A stretch of DNA of 55,210 bases. Source: Gracilibacillus oryzae (lineage in GTDB: Bacteria; Bacillota; Bacilli; Bacillales; Amphibacillaceae). The DNA lies in NCBI RefSeq assembly GCF_009498735.1, contig NZ_ML762424.1:213194-268403 (forward strand), read 5' to 3'. The position numbers and the translations under genes were made by a program. This document shows, piece by piece, positions 31,593-40,516 of this stretch (its first letter is position 1; every line of letters starts with the position of its first letter). Below the pieces are notes generated by a model. The model did not search any database, was not told where the DNA came from, and saw nothing but the letters and a program-made list of their open reading frames with translations.

Positions 31593-32353
31593 TATATTTC
31601 CCCCTCTCCTACATAAACCTCACCAGCGCGTTTATATAGCACATCATTATTTCGATATTCTTCCGTTAACATTACGTTTATCTGTTCTTCTTCTACACTA
31701 ATTTGAGAAGTGTTGAAAGTATTGCAGATAGGATAATATACATCGAAGCCATATGCGTTTTCCTGTATATCAAGAGGTGATCTCGACAACCCACCTGGCA
31801 TGCCTGCTGTTTGAAATGTGTTACAAATCTTATATGGGATGTCAAATGAGTAATCGCGGCTTGTTAATACTAGACTTTCTCTTTCCGCTTTTATCATCCA
31901 ATAAATTCTTACTCCGTCCTGTACTACTCTATTTATCCATGGACTTGGGATCATAGAAGCATTTTCCGATAAATACAATTCTATAGCTGCAGGCTCATGA
32001 TCATACACATTAGATGTCCATGATTCTTTCAAACCGATGTAATCATTACCCATAACAATGCTCATAATCTCGTTAATTGTTTCAATATCACCCTCAGAGA
32101 AGTTCGCTTTGTCTTTGGTTTTTATCAGTAATCGGTATAAGTCATCATCTGCACCATAACGTGGTTGCCCTACTTCATTGCCGTAATTATCTAGTACCTT
32201 ACCAACAGCATTATCGATATCTTGATAGTGTTTTATTTTTCCATTGGTAACTTGAAATTCTTGCAATTCTTCCTCGAAAATTGAAATTAATTTACCAATG
32301 TTAGAATTAGGATTTTGGGTATAACGGTCTGTGATTTTCTTAATCATAATCAT
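31592..32353 (-). CDS. YmfQ/XkdU-like tail protein (DUF2313-like)
   Basis: This 253-residue protein is placed from 32353, where its ATG overlaps the stop of the baseplate J gene (ATGA). The longer frame begins inside that gene without a ribosome site. It sits exactly where the gpI/YmfQ protein sits after gpJ, and has the DxxxGxxLDxxGxxVGxxRxGxxDxxYRxxI motif (as VGKVLDNYGNEVGQPRYGAD). These proteins connect the baseplate wedge to fibres. Confidence 0.75.
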   Translation of the reverse strand: MIMIKKITDRYTQNPNSNIGKLISIFEEELQEFQVTNGKIKHYQDIDNAVGKVLDNYGNEVGQPRYGADDDLYRLLIKTKDKANFSEGDIETINEIMSIVMGNDYIGLKESWTSNVYDHEPAAIELYLSENASMIPSPWINRVVQDGVRIYWMIKAERESLVLTSRDYSFDIPYKICNTFQTAGMPGGLSRSPLDIQENAYGFDVYYPICNTFNTSQISVEEEQINVMLTEEYRNNDVLYKRAGEVYVGEGEI

Positions 32354-33489
32354 TGTGATACCACAACCTTTTCCCAATCCGTAACGGCTCTTTGTTTACG
32401 GTTAATCACAATATTATTGGAGTTATAATCAATGCCATCTATTGATACTTGAATTACTGCATCCTCAACACCAGCAACCGTTCCTGCGTGTGTCGCCACT
32501 TGAAATATAATGACGTTATCATTAATGCCTAAGCCATCATATTCGGTACCATCTTCATCTCGGCCGCCAATGTACTCTATGATTTTTGTTCTAACGGCAT
32601 CCAAATCCACATTTCCAGTAATCGTTGCATTGACATAAACATCAACCTCTTCAGGCCTTGTGAACCCAATCATCTGTGGCTGTTGCTTACTATCTGTCAC
32701 TTCGACATATGTCTCGCCAAATGATTGCATGCCACCAGCTTTATAACGCAGGATAGTTTGGGCAACTTCTTGATCATTACCTCCCCATACTAATGGTTCG
32801 ATGCTTTTTTTGGGTAATCCATTTAACTCTTCCATCGTTACGTTTTCATATAAGAAAGCATCAATGACCCCTTCAACATTAAGCAATTGAAATACAAGGC
32901 GATTTTCAGCTTTTTTTGTTCGGTCCAAACGTCTTTTAAATGCTAAATCGGTTTCTTTTTCTCTGCCGCCAGAGGTTGCTTCCGAATTTGTAACACTGTT
33001 CACTCCTACTCTTGGTGTGACAATGTCTGTTATACTATTAGCTTCCACGTTTCCATCTACGCCACGCTCTAATGCTCTGATCGGTACATTCACACTACCG
33101 TTCACAATAGTTGCTGTTTCTGTGGTTTGGAATTGGATTTTTCTAGCTGTTTCCACTAAAAAACCAGAGTTAATAACAGTGTTATCTTCTCCGGTTATGG
33201 TAAGCAATCCTCTTGCAAATAAAGCTTGTTGTCGTGTGGCTCCTTGTCGCTTAGCATTACGATCAAGTGCGACACCCTCTGAGGTTTCAACAAACCCAGC
33301 ATTATAGGCACTTTCTAAATCTTGAGCAAACAAAGACATAAACCATGCCACAACACGTATTAAAATACCGAGAAACTGCCGTTCAGAAAGATTCACATCT
33401 TCTCCGAACTTTTCCCTTGCTCTTTGTTCCATTGATGCGATAATGTCTGCATATCTTTTCCGCTTAAACCCTCTCTCATCAAGCAACAT
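32350..33489 (-). CDS. Baseplate J-like wedge protein (gpJ/XkdT)
   Basis: This 379-residue protein shows the baseplate J signature: an N-terminal helical part with AYNAGFVETSEGVALDRNA, the VPIRALERGVDGNVEANSI segment, GGREKETDLAFKRRL, and a C-terminal part with repeated ferredoxin-like folds (VDVYVNATITG, YIGGRDEDG). Wedges around the hub are made of this protein. Overlaps on both sides (11 bases with gp25-like, 4 with YmfQ-like) point to tight coupling. Confidence 0.92.
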   Translation of the reverse strand: MLLDERGFKRKRYADIIASMEQRAREKFGEDVNLSERQFLGILIRVVAWFMSLFAQDLESAYNAGFVETSEGVALDRNAKRQGATRQQALFARGLLTITGEDNTVINSGFLVETARKIQFQTTETATIVNGSVNVPIRALERGVDGNVEANSITDIVTPRVGVNSVTNSEATSGGREKETDLAFKRRLDRTKKAENRLVFQLLNVEGVIDAFLYENVTMEELNGLPKKSIEPLVWGGNDQEVAQTILRYKAGGMQSFGETYVEVTDSKQQPQMIGFTRPEEVDVYVNATITGNVDLDAVRTKIIEYIGGRDEDGTEYDGLGINDNVIIFQVATHAGTVAGVEDAVIQVSIDGIDYNSNNIVINRKQRAVTDWEKVVVSQ

Positions 33490-33841
33490 CCATCACCTCG
33501 CTTCCTTCGATGATTTCGTCATCTGCCACACATCTAAAGTCAATTTCAAGTAGTCTTATCCTTCTATCAAATGAAACATTCACCTCAATTACGCTTGTGA
33601 CTCTAGCCACTTGTTCTAAAGCTTCATAGATAACTTGAGTCGCTTCTTCCTCATCTACAGCCTTTTGCCTAAATGCTTCGTATCTGGTTCCGTGCAATGG
33701 ATCCAAAAACCATTCCATTAGATTGGTCTTTAACACACTTCTTATTTCCTGCATCAGTTCCTCTTCTTTTTCTACCCAAACAAAATCGCCATTTTCCATT
33801 ACAATATCACCGGTGTCTTCGTTGATTTTTAATGCCTTCAT
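33479..33841 (-). CDS. gp25-like baseplate protein (XkdS/DUF2634)
   Basis: This 120-residue protein has the gp25/lysozyme-like baseplate wedge pattern: ALKINEDTGDIVMENGDFVW, EIRSVLKTNLMEWFLDPLHG and a closing acidic tail. It corresponds to XkdS of PBSX and connects wedge to sheath. It overlaps the neighbours by a few bases on both sides. Confidence 0.85.
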   Translation of the reverse strand: MKALKINEDTGDIVMENGDFVWVEKEEELMQEIRSVLKTNLMEWFLDPLHGTRYEAFRQKAVDEEEATQVIYEALEQVARVTSVIEVNVSFDRRIRLLEIDFRCVADDEIIEGSEVMDVA

Positions 33842-34473
33842 TCTGTTTTCACCTTCTTACTAGGTGCTGGACTCTGATTCAATGGAGGACTTGTCACGCC
33901 ATTTCCACCTGGATCTGACCATGTATAAGCATGTGTATGGCTATCTAACCATTGTTTTAATTGATCACCTAATGGAACACCTTCTGTTGCATTCTCACCT
34001 AAATAAATATTGCTATCACTTTCGATTACTACCTCACCAGATTCTTTTATAACCACTTTGGACGTAAAGTCTTTCTTAGCAATAATCAGATCATTTTCAT
34101 GGCCTATTGGCAAAGGTACTTGGAATGTCTGGACACCTTGTGTAATAATGGCATCTGTAATGCTGAACTTTTCCTTTGCCCTTGGTTCCTGCTGCTCGCC
34201 AGTAGTAATCAATTCATCGATAGAACTTTCAGCAAATATGACAGTCACTAAATCCCCTTTTTGGTAAGGTGGTCGAATGATAAAATCTTTTGTATGAAAA
34301 TAGCTTACAGGCACATCAAATACTTCATCACCAGTTTGCATGATGGTGATATCTGCTTTCATTAGCGATGGATCATAATTTTCAATTCTCGCAATGGCAG
34401 CAGTATGCATGCCGTTTATTCCATCGCCAATCATTCCTTGTATAAATTGATTGAAATTACTCTTTTCATTCAT
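33838..34473 (-). CDS. Baseplate spike protein (gpV/Gp138 type)
   Basis: This 211-residue protein has an N-terminal OB-like region (GMHTAAIARIENYDPSLMKADI) and the PPYQKGDLVTVIFAESSID loop found in Gp138-type spikes. A C-terminal segment with beta repeats (KVVIKESGEVVIESDSNIYLG) follows, then the metal-binding-like tip SHTHAYTWSDPGG. It is predicted to trimerise at the tip of the tail tube and pierce the envelope. It lies between the hub and gp25-like genes as expected. Confidence 0.8.
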   Translation of the reverse strand: MNEKSNFNQFIQGMIGDGINGMHTAAIARIENYDPSLMKADITIMQTGDEVFDVPVSYFHTKDFIIRPPYQKGDLVTVIFAESSIDELITTGEQQEPRAKEKFSITDAIITQGVQTFQVPLPIGHENDLIIAKKDFTSKVVIKESGEVVIESDSNIYLGENATEGVPLGDQLKQWLDSHTHAYTWSDPGGNGVTSPPLNQSPAPSKKVKTE

Positions 34474-35255
34474 TCGACCACCTTCAATTCAGAATAAAAT
34501 TGACTAGCATCACATTTATGGGATCCACTTTTTATACGGAATTTACCGTTAGCAGTGGAGGATGCTATTGCCACTAATCCATCTGTAGTCATTCTGTGAT
34601 TTAATAATGCTGTAACGTTATATCCACTATTTTCTTCGTCTTCAAATCGCTCTGGTGTTCCTACAAGACCATGGTCTGAATCTAGTAAAAAGCCAATATC
34701 GTCACCCGCACTTTTCGGTCTTATAAATATTTTCTCGTTGAGAATATGGAGTTTTGCACCACAATCGCCAGCAATATTTTTTAAAACTTGTCTTAATTTC
34801 CCTCTAAATGTCCTCGCTCGTAAATATTGCACATTATTAGGTAAAACAAATGCTCCTATACTTAATCCTGTCATGCTCAAGAAACGATTTAACACTTGTT
34901 CTGCAGTAGTTCCTGCTGCAAATGTCTCAGATACATCTAAATCATTCCACGCTTCACTTGCATCAGTTGATGTGATAGTTGTAATCTTATCCACTCCTTC
35001 TTTTGAAGTAGATACATTTTGCACCGCTCCCAAATGGATTGATCCTACATCACCACGATAACCAGCGTTTAAAATCACTGGTTGATGTTTTCTAATTTGA
35101 TTTATGGTATTCTCTGATAGATTATAAATCTGTATCTCGGTATCATTGGATTCGGGATCATCACCGAAATTGACGGTAAAATAAACCGTAAATCCCGGGT
35201 ATTCAAAGGATAAACCACCAATCGATAATCTTATTTCCCGTTTAAAATTATTCAT
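34470..35255 (-). CDS. Baseplate hub protein (gpD-like)
   Basis: This 261-residue protein is started at 35255; three earlier codons overlap the upstream gene. It shows the gp27/gpD hub pattern: an N-terminal IGGLSFEYPGFTVYFTVNFG, the NLSENTINQIRKHQPVILNAGY strand set, and the ATINGTTAEQVL-like piece here as AAGTTAEQVLNRFL. The hub bridges tube and spike. Overlaps at both ends show coupling with the plug and spike genes. Confidence 0.75.
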   Translation of the reverse strand: MNNFKREIRLSIGGLSFEYPGFTVYFTVNFGDDPESNDTEIQIYNLSENTINQIRKHQPVILNAGYRGDVGSIHLGAVQNVSTSKEGVDKITTITSTDASEAWNDLDVSETFAAGTTAEQVLNRFLSMTGLSIGAFVLPNNVQYLRARTFRGKLRQVLKNIAGDCGAKLHILNEKIFIRPKSAGDDIGFLLDSDHGLVGTPERFEDEENSGYNVTALLNHRMTTDGLVAIASSTANGKFRIKSGSHKCDASQFYSELKVVE

Positions 35256-35550
35256 CGGCAGCATCCTCTATATATAAAAATACTGTGTCCATAAAGTTGT
35301 TATACGTGATCTCTGACTCATTTCCTGCTTCATCCTTTGGAATAATCGTGACATCAGGAAAACGTTCGTCAGCATACTCAAATAAAGGAATGCCATAGCT
35401 TAGTTTCTCACCATAGACAAGGACCTCATCACCTAGCATTAAACCAATCGTAAAGAAGTCATGCTCTGAATTATAATGGATCTCAAATGTATAGATATCC
35501 TCAAATCGCATTTCAAACCGATAAGGGATACGTTCTTTCTCGATAGGCAT
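35248..35550 (-). CDS. Baseplate plug-like protein (DUF6983 type)
   Basis: This 100-residue protein begins MPIEKERIPYRFEMRFED and carries FEIHYNSEHDFFTIGLMLGD and VYGEKLSYGIPLFEY, the pattern of short baseplate plug proteins next to Dit-like genes. I start it at the second ATG (35550), since the first overlaps the upstream stop. No catalytic residues are apparent. Confidence 0.75.
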   Translation of the reverse strand: MPIEKERIPYRFEMRFEDIYTFEIHYNSEHDFFTIGLMLGDEVLVYGEKLSYGIPLFEYADERFPDVTIIPKDEAGNESEITYNNFMDTVFLYIEDAADE

Positions 35551-35552
35551 AA

Positions 35553-35975
35553 TCATGATGCCTGCACCCTTCCTGCGTTACCAACATCTTTTACTTGCGC
35601 CCTTACTTCTGGTGCAAGTAAATCTACAGTGCTTGTCTTAACAATACGGACTTGTTTTAAAGTTAGTGAGAAATTAAACCCATTTGCTATGTCGGCATCC
35701 CGATCACTTGGGAAACTCTCAATCACTACTGTATTAATTCGACCCCGGCCAACATATGTCACAGGTTCTTTTTTCCTAAACAATTCTAATAGTTGAGCAT
35801 ATTTACTTGGTGCATCTTGACCTGTACACATTCCCGATATGTTGAAGGTAGTAGGTGTTGATCCAACATGATCAGCTATATCGTTTCCGTCTTCAACTGG
35901 ATGTTCCGTGATGGTATTTTTATAGTTATGCGATTCAGATAAAATAAAAAAAGACACATTGCCTAAACGTGCCAT
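35553..35975 (-). CDS. Baseplate/tail protein of DUF6046 (Dit-like) type
   Basis: This 140-residue protein starts MARLGNVSFFILSESHNYKN and contains the block TPTTFNISGMCTGQDAPSKY, followed by LLELFRKKEPVTYVGRGRIN, a pattern of Dit-like phage baseplate proteins (a split-barrel strand set). It follows the tape measure gene by 10 bases, the usual place for a distal tail or baseplate component. Confidence 0.7.
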   Translation of the reverse strand: MARLGNVSFFILSESHNYKNTITEHPVEDGNDIADHVGSTPTTFNISGMCTGQDAPSKYAQLLELFRKKEPVTYVGRGRINTVVIESFPSDRDADIANGFNFSLTLKQVRIVKTSTVDLLAPEVRAQVKDVGNAGRVQAS

Positions 35976-35985
35976 TGTATCACCT

Positions 35986-38022
35986 CTAATTCTTTGTCGA
36001 TGCTACTCTGATAAAATCGTTCATCAGAGATGGGAATAATCTTTCTAATTCTTCTCTGATATTAGTTCCCGCATTTTCACTACCGCCGTTTACTTCAATC
36101 CTTATATACGGGGAGAATACATTACTTGATTGTTGATCATGATAGGTGTTTGGTGTAATAGATTGTGATTGTGGATTATAACCATCGACAGTAGCATTAG
36201 CTAATTTATTACTGGCATTTTCGACTTCATTCGCTTTATCTAAAATACCAATCCCTAAACCTTCACCGTAAAAGGAACCTTGTTCGATAGCTACACGAGA
36301 AGGTGAATGAATTCCTAATGTATCAGTCACAACATCAGGTATATATTTATCAATGAATCCACTGATTTGCTCACCTAACCATGCGCCCATAGACTTAATA
36401 CCTTCCCACAATCCTAAAATAATATCAGTTCCCCATCCAACTGCATCCTCTTTCACACCAGTAAACCAGCCCGTTAAGTTTTCCCATAAAGTCGCAAATG
36501 GTTCTGATAACATTTCCCACGCACCGCTTACTACGCCACCTATTGCATTCCATAAACCATTCCAGATTAATAACAACCCATCTTTAATGGCTGTAAAGTC
36601 ACCGGTAAGCAATCCAGAGAAAGTCGCGATTAAACCCATTATAATATCTATTGCCCCACTAAATATGCTTGATATAGCTGTCCATGCTCCGCCTATAATG
36701 TCACGTACTAATGGCATGACAAACTGAATTGTGCCTTGAATGAAAGAAAAAGCTGTTTGAATGGCTTGCATGATCGTATCACCATGCGTTTGCCAAAAGG
36801 ACTGTATATGTGCTAACTGTTGGGAAATAAATGGCGCTATTAACGATACAACAAATTGTATGGTTGCCCATACTTCATCAAACGCAGTTTTCAAGACGCT
36901 AACAATATTATTAAAAATAATGGATGCATTATTATATATTTCTTGCCCATTCTCTTTCCAAAATTGGACTACTTCATTCCAAACACCTTCAATTACACCA
37001 GAAGCTTCAGTCATTCCACCTTCTACAACATCACCAAACCAACTAAATACATCACCTATGAACGTGAAGAAATCATCCAGAGTGTTTTGGATAGCCGGCA
37101 TATTGTCTTGCACAAGATCCATAACCCCTTGCAAAGCAGGTATGAATTTTATACCTAGTTCTGTTGCCACTCCACTAAAAGTAGAAGTGAGATTGTTCCA
37201 TTCTTGACGAAATTTCTCGGCTTGATTTAATTGATCATCATCAATGACATTCGCGCTATTTTTCATGTTCTCTAATTCTTCTGCTGTCATATTAAGCACA
37301 GGCGCTAACTCTTCCCCCGTTGTGCTTAATAGCGCAGTTGCTAATGCGTTTCTTTCTGTTTGGTTCTCCATGCCTTGCAATCCAGCAATAACTTCATCAA
37401 ATAATTGCCCTTGTGATTTTAATTCACCAGATGCATCTAAAACAGACACTCCTAGTTGATCAAACATTTCTGCACCCTCACCAGTACCACTTGCGGCTTC
37501 AACAGCTCTCTCAGCTAACATGGCCATATCTCCCGCTGCTGCTTCTCCAGAATGACCGAATGTTTTCATAACATGATCCCATTCTTGAAAAGCTTCGGTG
37601 CTCATACCAGTTACTTGTGCGTATTGATTTATTTCACTTGCTGCATTTGTTGCATGTGCCACTAATCCACCTATCGCTGCCCCTGCGCTTGCGATGGCTC
37701 CAATAGATGCGGCAGCTGCGCCTGCGATTGCTCCAAATCCTATTTTTCCTTTTTTGCCTGCATCATCCATGGAATCTCCTAGATCATCCATTTTTTTGTC
37801 CGTTTTTTTCATATCATCCATTAAGTCATCCATGCTTGATTCTGCACCAGAAAACGAATCGGAAAATTCATCACCTAATTTATCTGCTGATTTTGATACA
37901 TCTTTCAAATCCTCATCTAAAAATCCGATTGAATCAACAAGTGAATCGGTCATGCTATCAGCCTTACGTAACCCTCCATTGTCCACATCGAAACTAATAC
38001 CAACGGCTAAATCTCTTAACAA
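35986..38022 (-). CDS. Phage tail tape measure protein
   Basis: This 678-residue protein sets tail length. It begins with a long charged coiled coil (1-95, rich in DDLMDDMKK patterns). A Gly/Ala hydrophobic stretch follows (~96-125, GAIAGAAAASIGAIASAGAA), then a domain with EWDHVMKTFGHSGE, and several hydrophobic helices at 390-530 in WTAISSIFSGAI and WNGLWNAIGGVVSGAW. Typical repeats of the family are present. The short length implies a rather short tail. Confidence 0.9.
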   Translation of the reverse strand: MLRDLAVGISFDVDNGGLRKADSMTDSLVDSIGFLDEDLKDVSKSADKLGDEFSDSFSGAESSMDDLMDDMKKTDKKMDDLGDSMDDAGKKGKIGFGAIAGAAAASIGAIASAGAAIGGLVAHATNAASEINQYAQVTGMSTEAFQEWDHVMKTFGHSGEAAAGDMAMLAERAVEAASGTGEGAEMFDQLGVSVLDASGELKSQGQLFDEVIAGLQGMENQTERNALATALLSTTGEELAPVLNMTAEELENMKNSANVIDDDQLNQAEKFRQEWNNLTSTFSGVATELGIKFIPALQGVMDLVQDNMPAIQNTLDDFFTFIGDVFSWFGDVVEGGMTEASGVIEGVWNEVVQFWKENGQEIYNNASIIFNNIVSVLKTAFDEVWATIQFVVSLIAPFISQQLAHIQSFWQTHGDTIMQAIQTAFSFIQGTIQFVMPLVRDIIGGAWTAISSIFSGAIDIIMGLIATFSGLLTGDFTAIKDGLLLIWNGLWNAIGGVVSGAWEMLSEPFATLWENLTGWFTGVKEDAVGWGTDIILGLWEGIKSMGAWLGEQISGFIDKYIPDVVTDTLGIHSPSRVAIEQGSFYGEGLGIGILDKANEVENASNKLANATVDGYNPQSQSITPNTYHDQQSSNVFSPYIRIEVNGGSENAGTNIREELERLFPSLMNDFIRVASTKN

Positions 38023-38051
38023 TAAAATAACCTCCTTTCCAAGAGGTAAAT

Positions 38052-38077
38052 AAAAAAGACACCCTTATTTGGATGCC
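38052..38077 (-). terminator. Hairpin terminator inside the chaperone extension
   Basis: On the minus strand GGCATCC folds on GGGTGTC (two G-U pairs) around a 6-base loop, then six T. The stop of the frameshifted chaperone lies in the loop. It would limit transcription of tape measure and tail-tip genes relative to sheath and tube. Confidence 0.6.
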
Positions 38078-38319
38078 TTTTGATTCTTTTTCTTTTGTCT
38101 TTCTCGCTCCACCATTTCAGCATAAATTTCCATAGCGTGATTGAGCTCCATAACTTCATCATTCGTTAAAGTAGTAATATCAATTGTCACACCATTATCA
38201 GCTAGTATTGGTTTCCAAAACCACATGCGATCTTTCGCGCGCTTATAATAATAGGCTTTCTGCTGATCATGACTTTTACTTGAGTTTGAGCCCTCTAAGA
38301 AAGGTAGTGGCTTCTTGCA
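38065..38319 (-). CDS. Tail assembly chaperone, frameshift extension (T frame)
   Basis: This frame is open from 38319 to the TAA at 38065 and sits in +1 relative to the short chaperone at 38276-38548. It encodes SHDQQKAYYYKRAKDRMWFW and then ADNGVTIDITTLTNDEVMEL and a Lys/Glu/Arg-rich end, and has no start with a ribosome site before an internal ATG. Short G proteins joined by frameshift to T segments upstream of the tape measure gene are a hallmark of tailed phages. The overlap window (38279-38319) has TTT-C and GGG-C steps where +1 re-pairing is possible. Slippage is inferred; an alternative is reinitiation. Confidence 0.65.
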   Translation of the reverse strand, partial: CKKPLPFLEGSNSSKSHDQQKAYYYKRAKDRMWFWKPILADNGVTIDITTLTNDEVMELNHAMEIYAEMVERERQKKKNQKASK

Positions 38320-38548
38320 TCACTTCTTCATAATCCTCGAGATGTTCATCCCAATAATCCCAACTCACTTTCGGCTGCACGATGACGTTTTCCATTACAT
38401 ATTTTTGTAAATTTTCTTCATTTGGCTTGCCATCTTTTTCTCTCATTTTGTCCTTGTTTCGTACCCAATTTAAAACACCTGGATGCTGAAATGTATACTC
38501 TTTCCCATTTTCTGATTTATATTGTTTTTGTCGTGGTTGATTTGACAT
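38276..38548 (-). CDS. Tail assembly chaperone, short form (gpG-like)
   Basis: This 90-residue protein lies between the tube gene and the tape measure gene. It begins MSNQPRQKQYKSENGKEYTF and ends FLRGLKLK. It is acidic and helical in its second half, like XkdN-type chaperones. The ribosome site is GGGAGGAAT. A frameshift near its end would fuse it to the T segment. The chaperone binds tape measure and tube subunits during tail assembly and is absent from the virion. Confidence 0.75.
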   Translation of the reverse strand: MSNQPRQKQYKSENGKEYTFQHPGVLNWVRNKDKMREKDGKPNEENLQKYVMENVIVQPKVSWDYWDEHLEDYEEVMQEATTFLRGLKLK

Positions 38549-38562
38549 TATAAATTCCTCCC

Positions 38563-38955
38563 TTATTTCACTTCGTAATCAAATACTGTAATTGCAATTT
38601 CTCTTGTTTCGATTTCTCCACCAAAGGAACGACTGCCAGGATTAATGATTCTCGCTTCACTACCGCCAATTTGTTCACCTGTGTTTGAATCAATAACATA
38701 ACAAGGCTCAACTGCTTTGCGGTTATGTGCATCTGTTAAATATTTTAATGATGGTGATGTTTGCGCAAGTGTTGCTGTGATGGTTCCTAAGGTATTATGT
38801 GTTTCAGCAGTGCTGATTTCGCCTTGTGCACTAACGTGAGTAGTAAAGCTATCCTCTTGTTTTTCTGCTGTGATGTAAGTTCCATCGCCGAAACCGGTAA
38901 TGTAGACACCACCAAATACTAACGTACAATTTTCTGCGGCATAGGTTCTAACCAT
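38563..38955 (-). CDS. Tail tube protein (DUF3277-like)
   Basis: This 130-residue protein starts MVRTYAAENCTLVFGGVYIT and contains SFTTHVSAQGEISTAETHNT, matching the tube-type structural proteins that follow DUF3383 sheaths. It should polymerise into the inner tube. It has its own GGGGG-rich ribosome region and follows a terminator, so it could be expressed from an added promoter. Confidence 0.8.
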   Translation of the reverse strand: MVRTYAAENCTLVFGGVYITGFGDGTYITAEKQEDSFTTHVSAQGEISTAETHNTLGTITATLAQTSPSLKYLTDAHNRKAVEPCYVIDSNTGEQIGGSEARIINPGSRSFGGEIETREIAITVFDYEVK

Positions 38956-38980
38956 ATTCTCTACCCCCTATAATTAAAAT

Positions 38981-39002
38981 AAAAAAACGCTCTAATGCGC
39001 TT
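38981..39002 (-). terminator. Weak terminator after the sheath gene
   Basis: On the minus strand AAGCGC folds on GCGTTT around a 6-base loop and runs into seven T. It overlaps the end of the sheath gene. Such a partial terminator inside a late operon could tune expression of the tube gene. Confidence 0.5.
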
Positions 39003-40002
39003 ATACTTGTACAACTCCATTGATTCTTGTTTCATGTACTGCACCAGCTATTTCTGCAGTAAAGTTAACATCTGGCAAAATGCGATTCGCCCTATCATTA
39101 GCAGACACTTCACTTCTTGTTGGTGCTGATACACTATATAAAGGTACGCCGTCTGCATCATCAGCAATCATACCTTGTAAATAACCCTGCTTTAATGGTG
39201 ATTCAACACCAGTGATGATTTGCGCAATCCCGTTATTAGTGAAAGGAATCTTTTCATTTCTAACCAAGATACCGAATACAGATTCTTGAATTCTCATTTC
39301 TAAGAAGTCAATAGAACGCATGACATCAATCCATTCACCACTTGTAGTACGTCCGTCATACGTCATTAACACACCACCTTGTTCAATGTAGGTATTACCG
39401 CCACCTTCTTTGATCGTGCTGATTTCCGTTTCACTTGCACCACTTGCTACAACACCGTTGATTGTTTTGAATTTCCATGTGATAGAACCCGGATCAGTTG
39501 GTGCACATCTACCTACCCAACCCTCAGCAGGATAGCTTAATGGATCCTTATGGTACATAGGGATAGTTCGATAACCTTCAAATTGATCTTGTAAGGTAGG
39601 ATCATCTGTTGATACGAAATATAATTTTTTCTGAGCTTCTATCCAAGTTGATAGTGCAGTAATTTCCTCAATCCCTTGTTCCTCACATAACAAGAAATAG
39701 AAATCACCTTCATTATCATTTAATGCTGCTGTTAATGTTGTTGGATCACCTGTAGCCGCATCATACGTGACACCCAAAATAGCGATATCGACAGGCCTTG
39801 GTGTTTGCGCAAATATACGATTTGCCATTCTGTACGCTTCTGTATTTTCTCCATAATCTTCTGCTACAGCATCTAATGTGCGATACAACGTGTATGGCTT
39901 GTCTGTGCTTGTTGCAAGAATTAACGGGCGACCAAATCCAGCTTGTGTGATCTGCTGTGTTTCCCTTGTGATTATGACTTGCACATCTCTAATCGTGGAC
40001 AT
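39001..40002 (-). CDS. Tail sheath protein (DUF3383)
   Basis: This 333-residue protein is a contractile sheath of the DUF3383 type. It has the N-terminal strand MSTIRDVQVIITRETQQ, a middle domain with PVDIAILGVTYDAATGD and WIEAQKKLYFVSTDDP, and a C-terminal region MRSIDFLEMRIQESVF with NGIAQIITGVESPLKQGYL. It forms the outer layer of the tail that contracts on injection. It identifies the phage as a myovirus. Confidence 0.9.
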   Translation of the reverse strand: MSTIRDVQVIITRETQQITQAGFGRPLILATSTDKPYTLYRTLDAVAEDYGENTEAYRMANRIFAQTPRPVDIAILGVTYDAATGDPTTLTAALNDNEGDFYFLLCEEQGIEEITALSTWIEAQKKLYFVSTDDPTLQDQFEGYRTIPMYHKDPLSYPAEGWVGRCAPTDPGSITWKFKTINGVVASGASETEISTIKEGGGNTYIEQGGVLMTYDGRTTSGEWIDVMRSIDFLEMRIQESVFGILVRNEKIPFTNNGIAQIITGVESPLKQGYLQGMIADDADGVPLYSVSAPTRSEVSANDRANRILPDVNFTAEIAGAVHETRINGVVQV

Positions 40003-40006
40003 TATC

Positions 40007-40516
40007 TCACTCTCCTTTAATACTTATCACTCGATCATTTATTTCCACATAATCAATACGATCTGTTTGTCTCTGAATACTGTTTGTTGTACGTAACATG
40101 ACATCGAATCCATGTCTGAACTCGTATTCTGTTTCGATAAACACTGTTCTGTCCTGCACTTGCTCCACATTCACTATCACTACATCTAAGCGCTCATCTT
40201 CCAAATATCTGGGCAACAAAAAAGACACCCAATTCCGAAAGGAAATAGCTGCGTCTAAACATTCATCCCTATCTGTTGAATAAACAGTAAAGGATATGGT
40301 CATTGTCGGTTGTGTGGTGTGTGTTTCTATCTCCTTAGCGCCATCAAATGCGATATTTGGACCATGTGCTTGTTCAATATATGGTGATGTGAATTTATGA
40401 CTGACGAATGGGTATGGTGGCTTCTCTTTGACAGATTCCACATCGGTAAAATAGATTTCATGATCATCCCATAAGTGGGACCTTATAAATTCACTTATTT
40501 CACTGTGTCTGATCAT
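40007..40516 (-). CDS. Neck or tail terminator protein (LIC_12616-like)
   Basis: This 169-residue protein contains KPPYPFVSHKFTSPYIEQ, PTMTISFTVYSTDRDECLD and FRHGFDVMLRTTNSIQRQTD, as in the phage neck terminator gp12-like family. It should cap the tail tube and join it to the head. It lies just before the sheath gene as usual and overlaps the upstream gene by 17 bases. Confidence 0.75.
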   Translation of the reverse strand: MIRHSEISEFIRSHLWDDHEIYFTDVESVKEKPPYPFVSHKFTSPYIEQAHGPNIAFDGAKEIETHTTQPTMTISFTVYSTDRDECLDAAISFRNWVSFLLPRYLEDERLDVVIVNVEQVQDRTVFIETEYEFRHGFDVMLRTTNSIQRQTDRIDYVEINDRVISIKGE

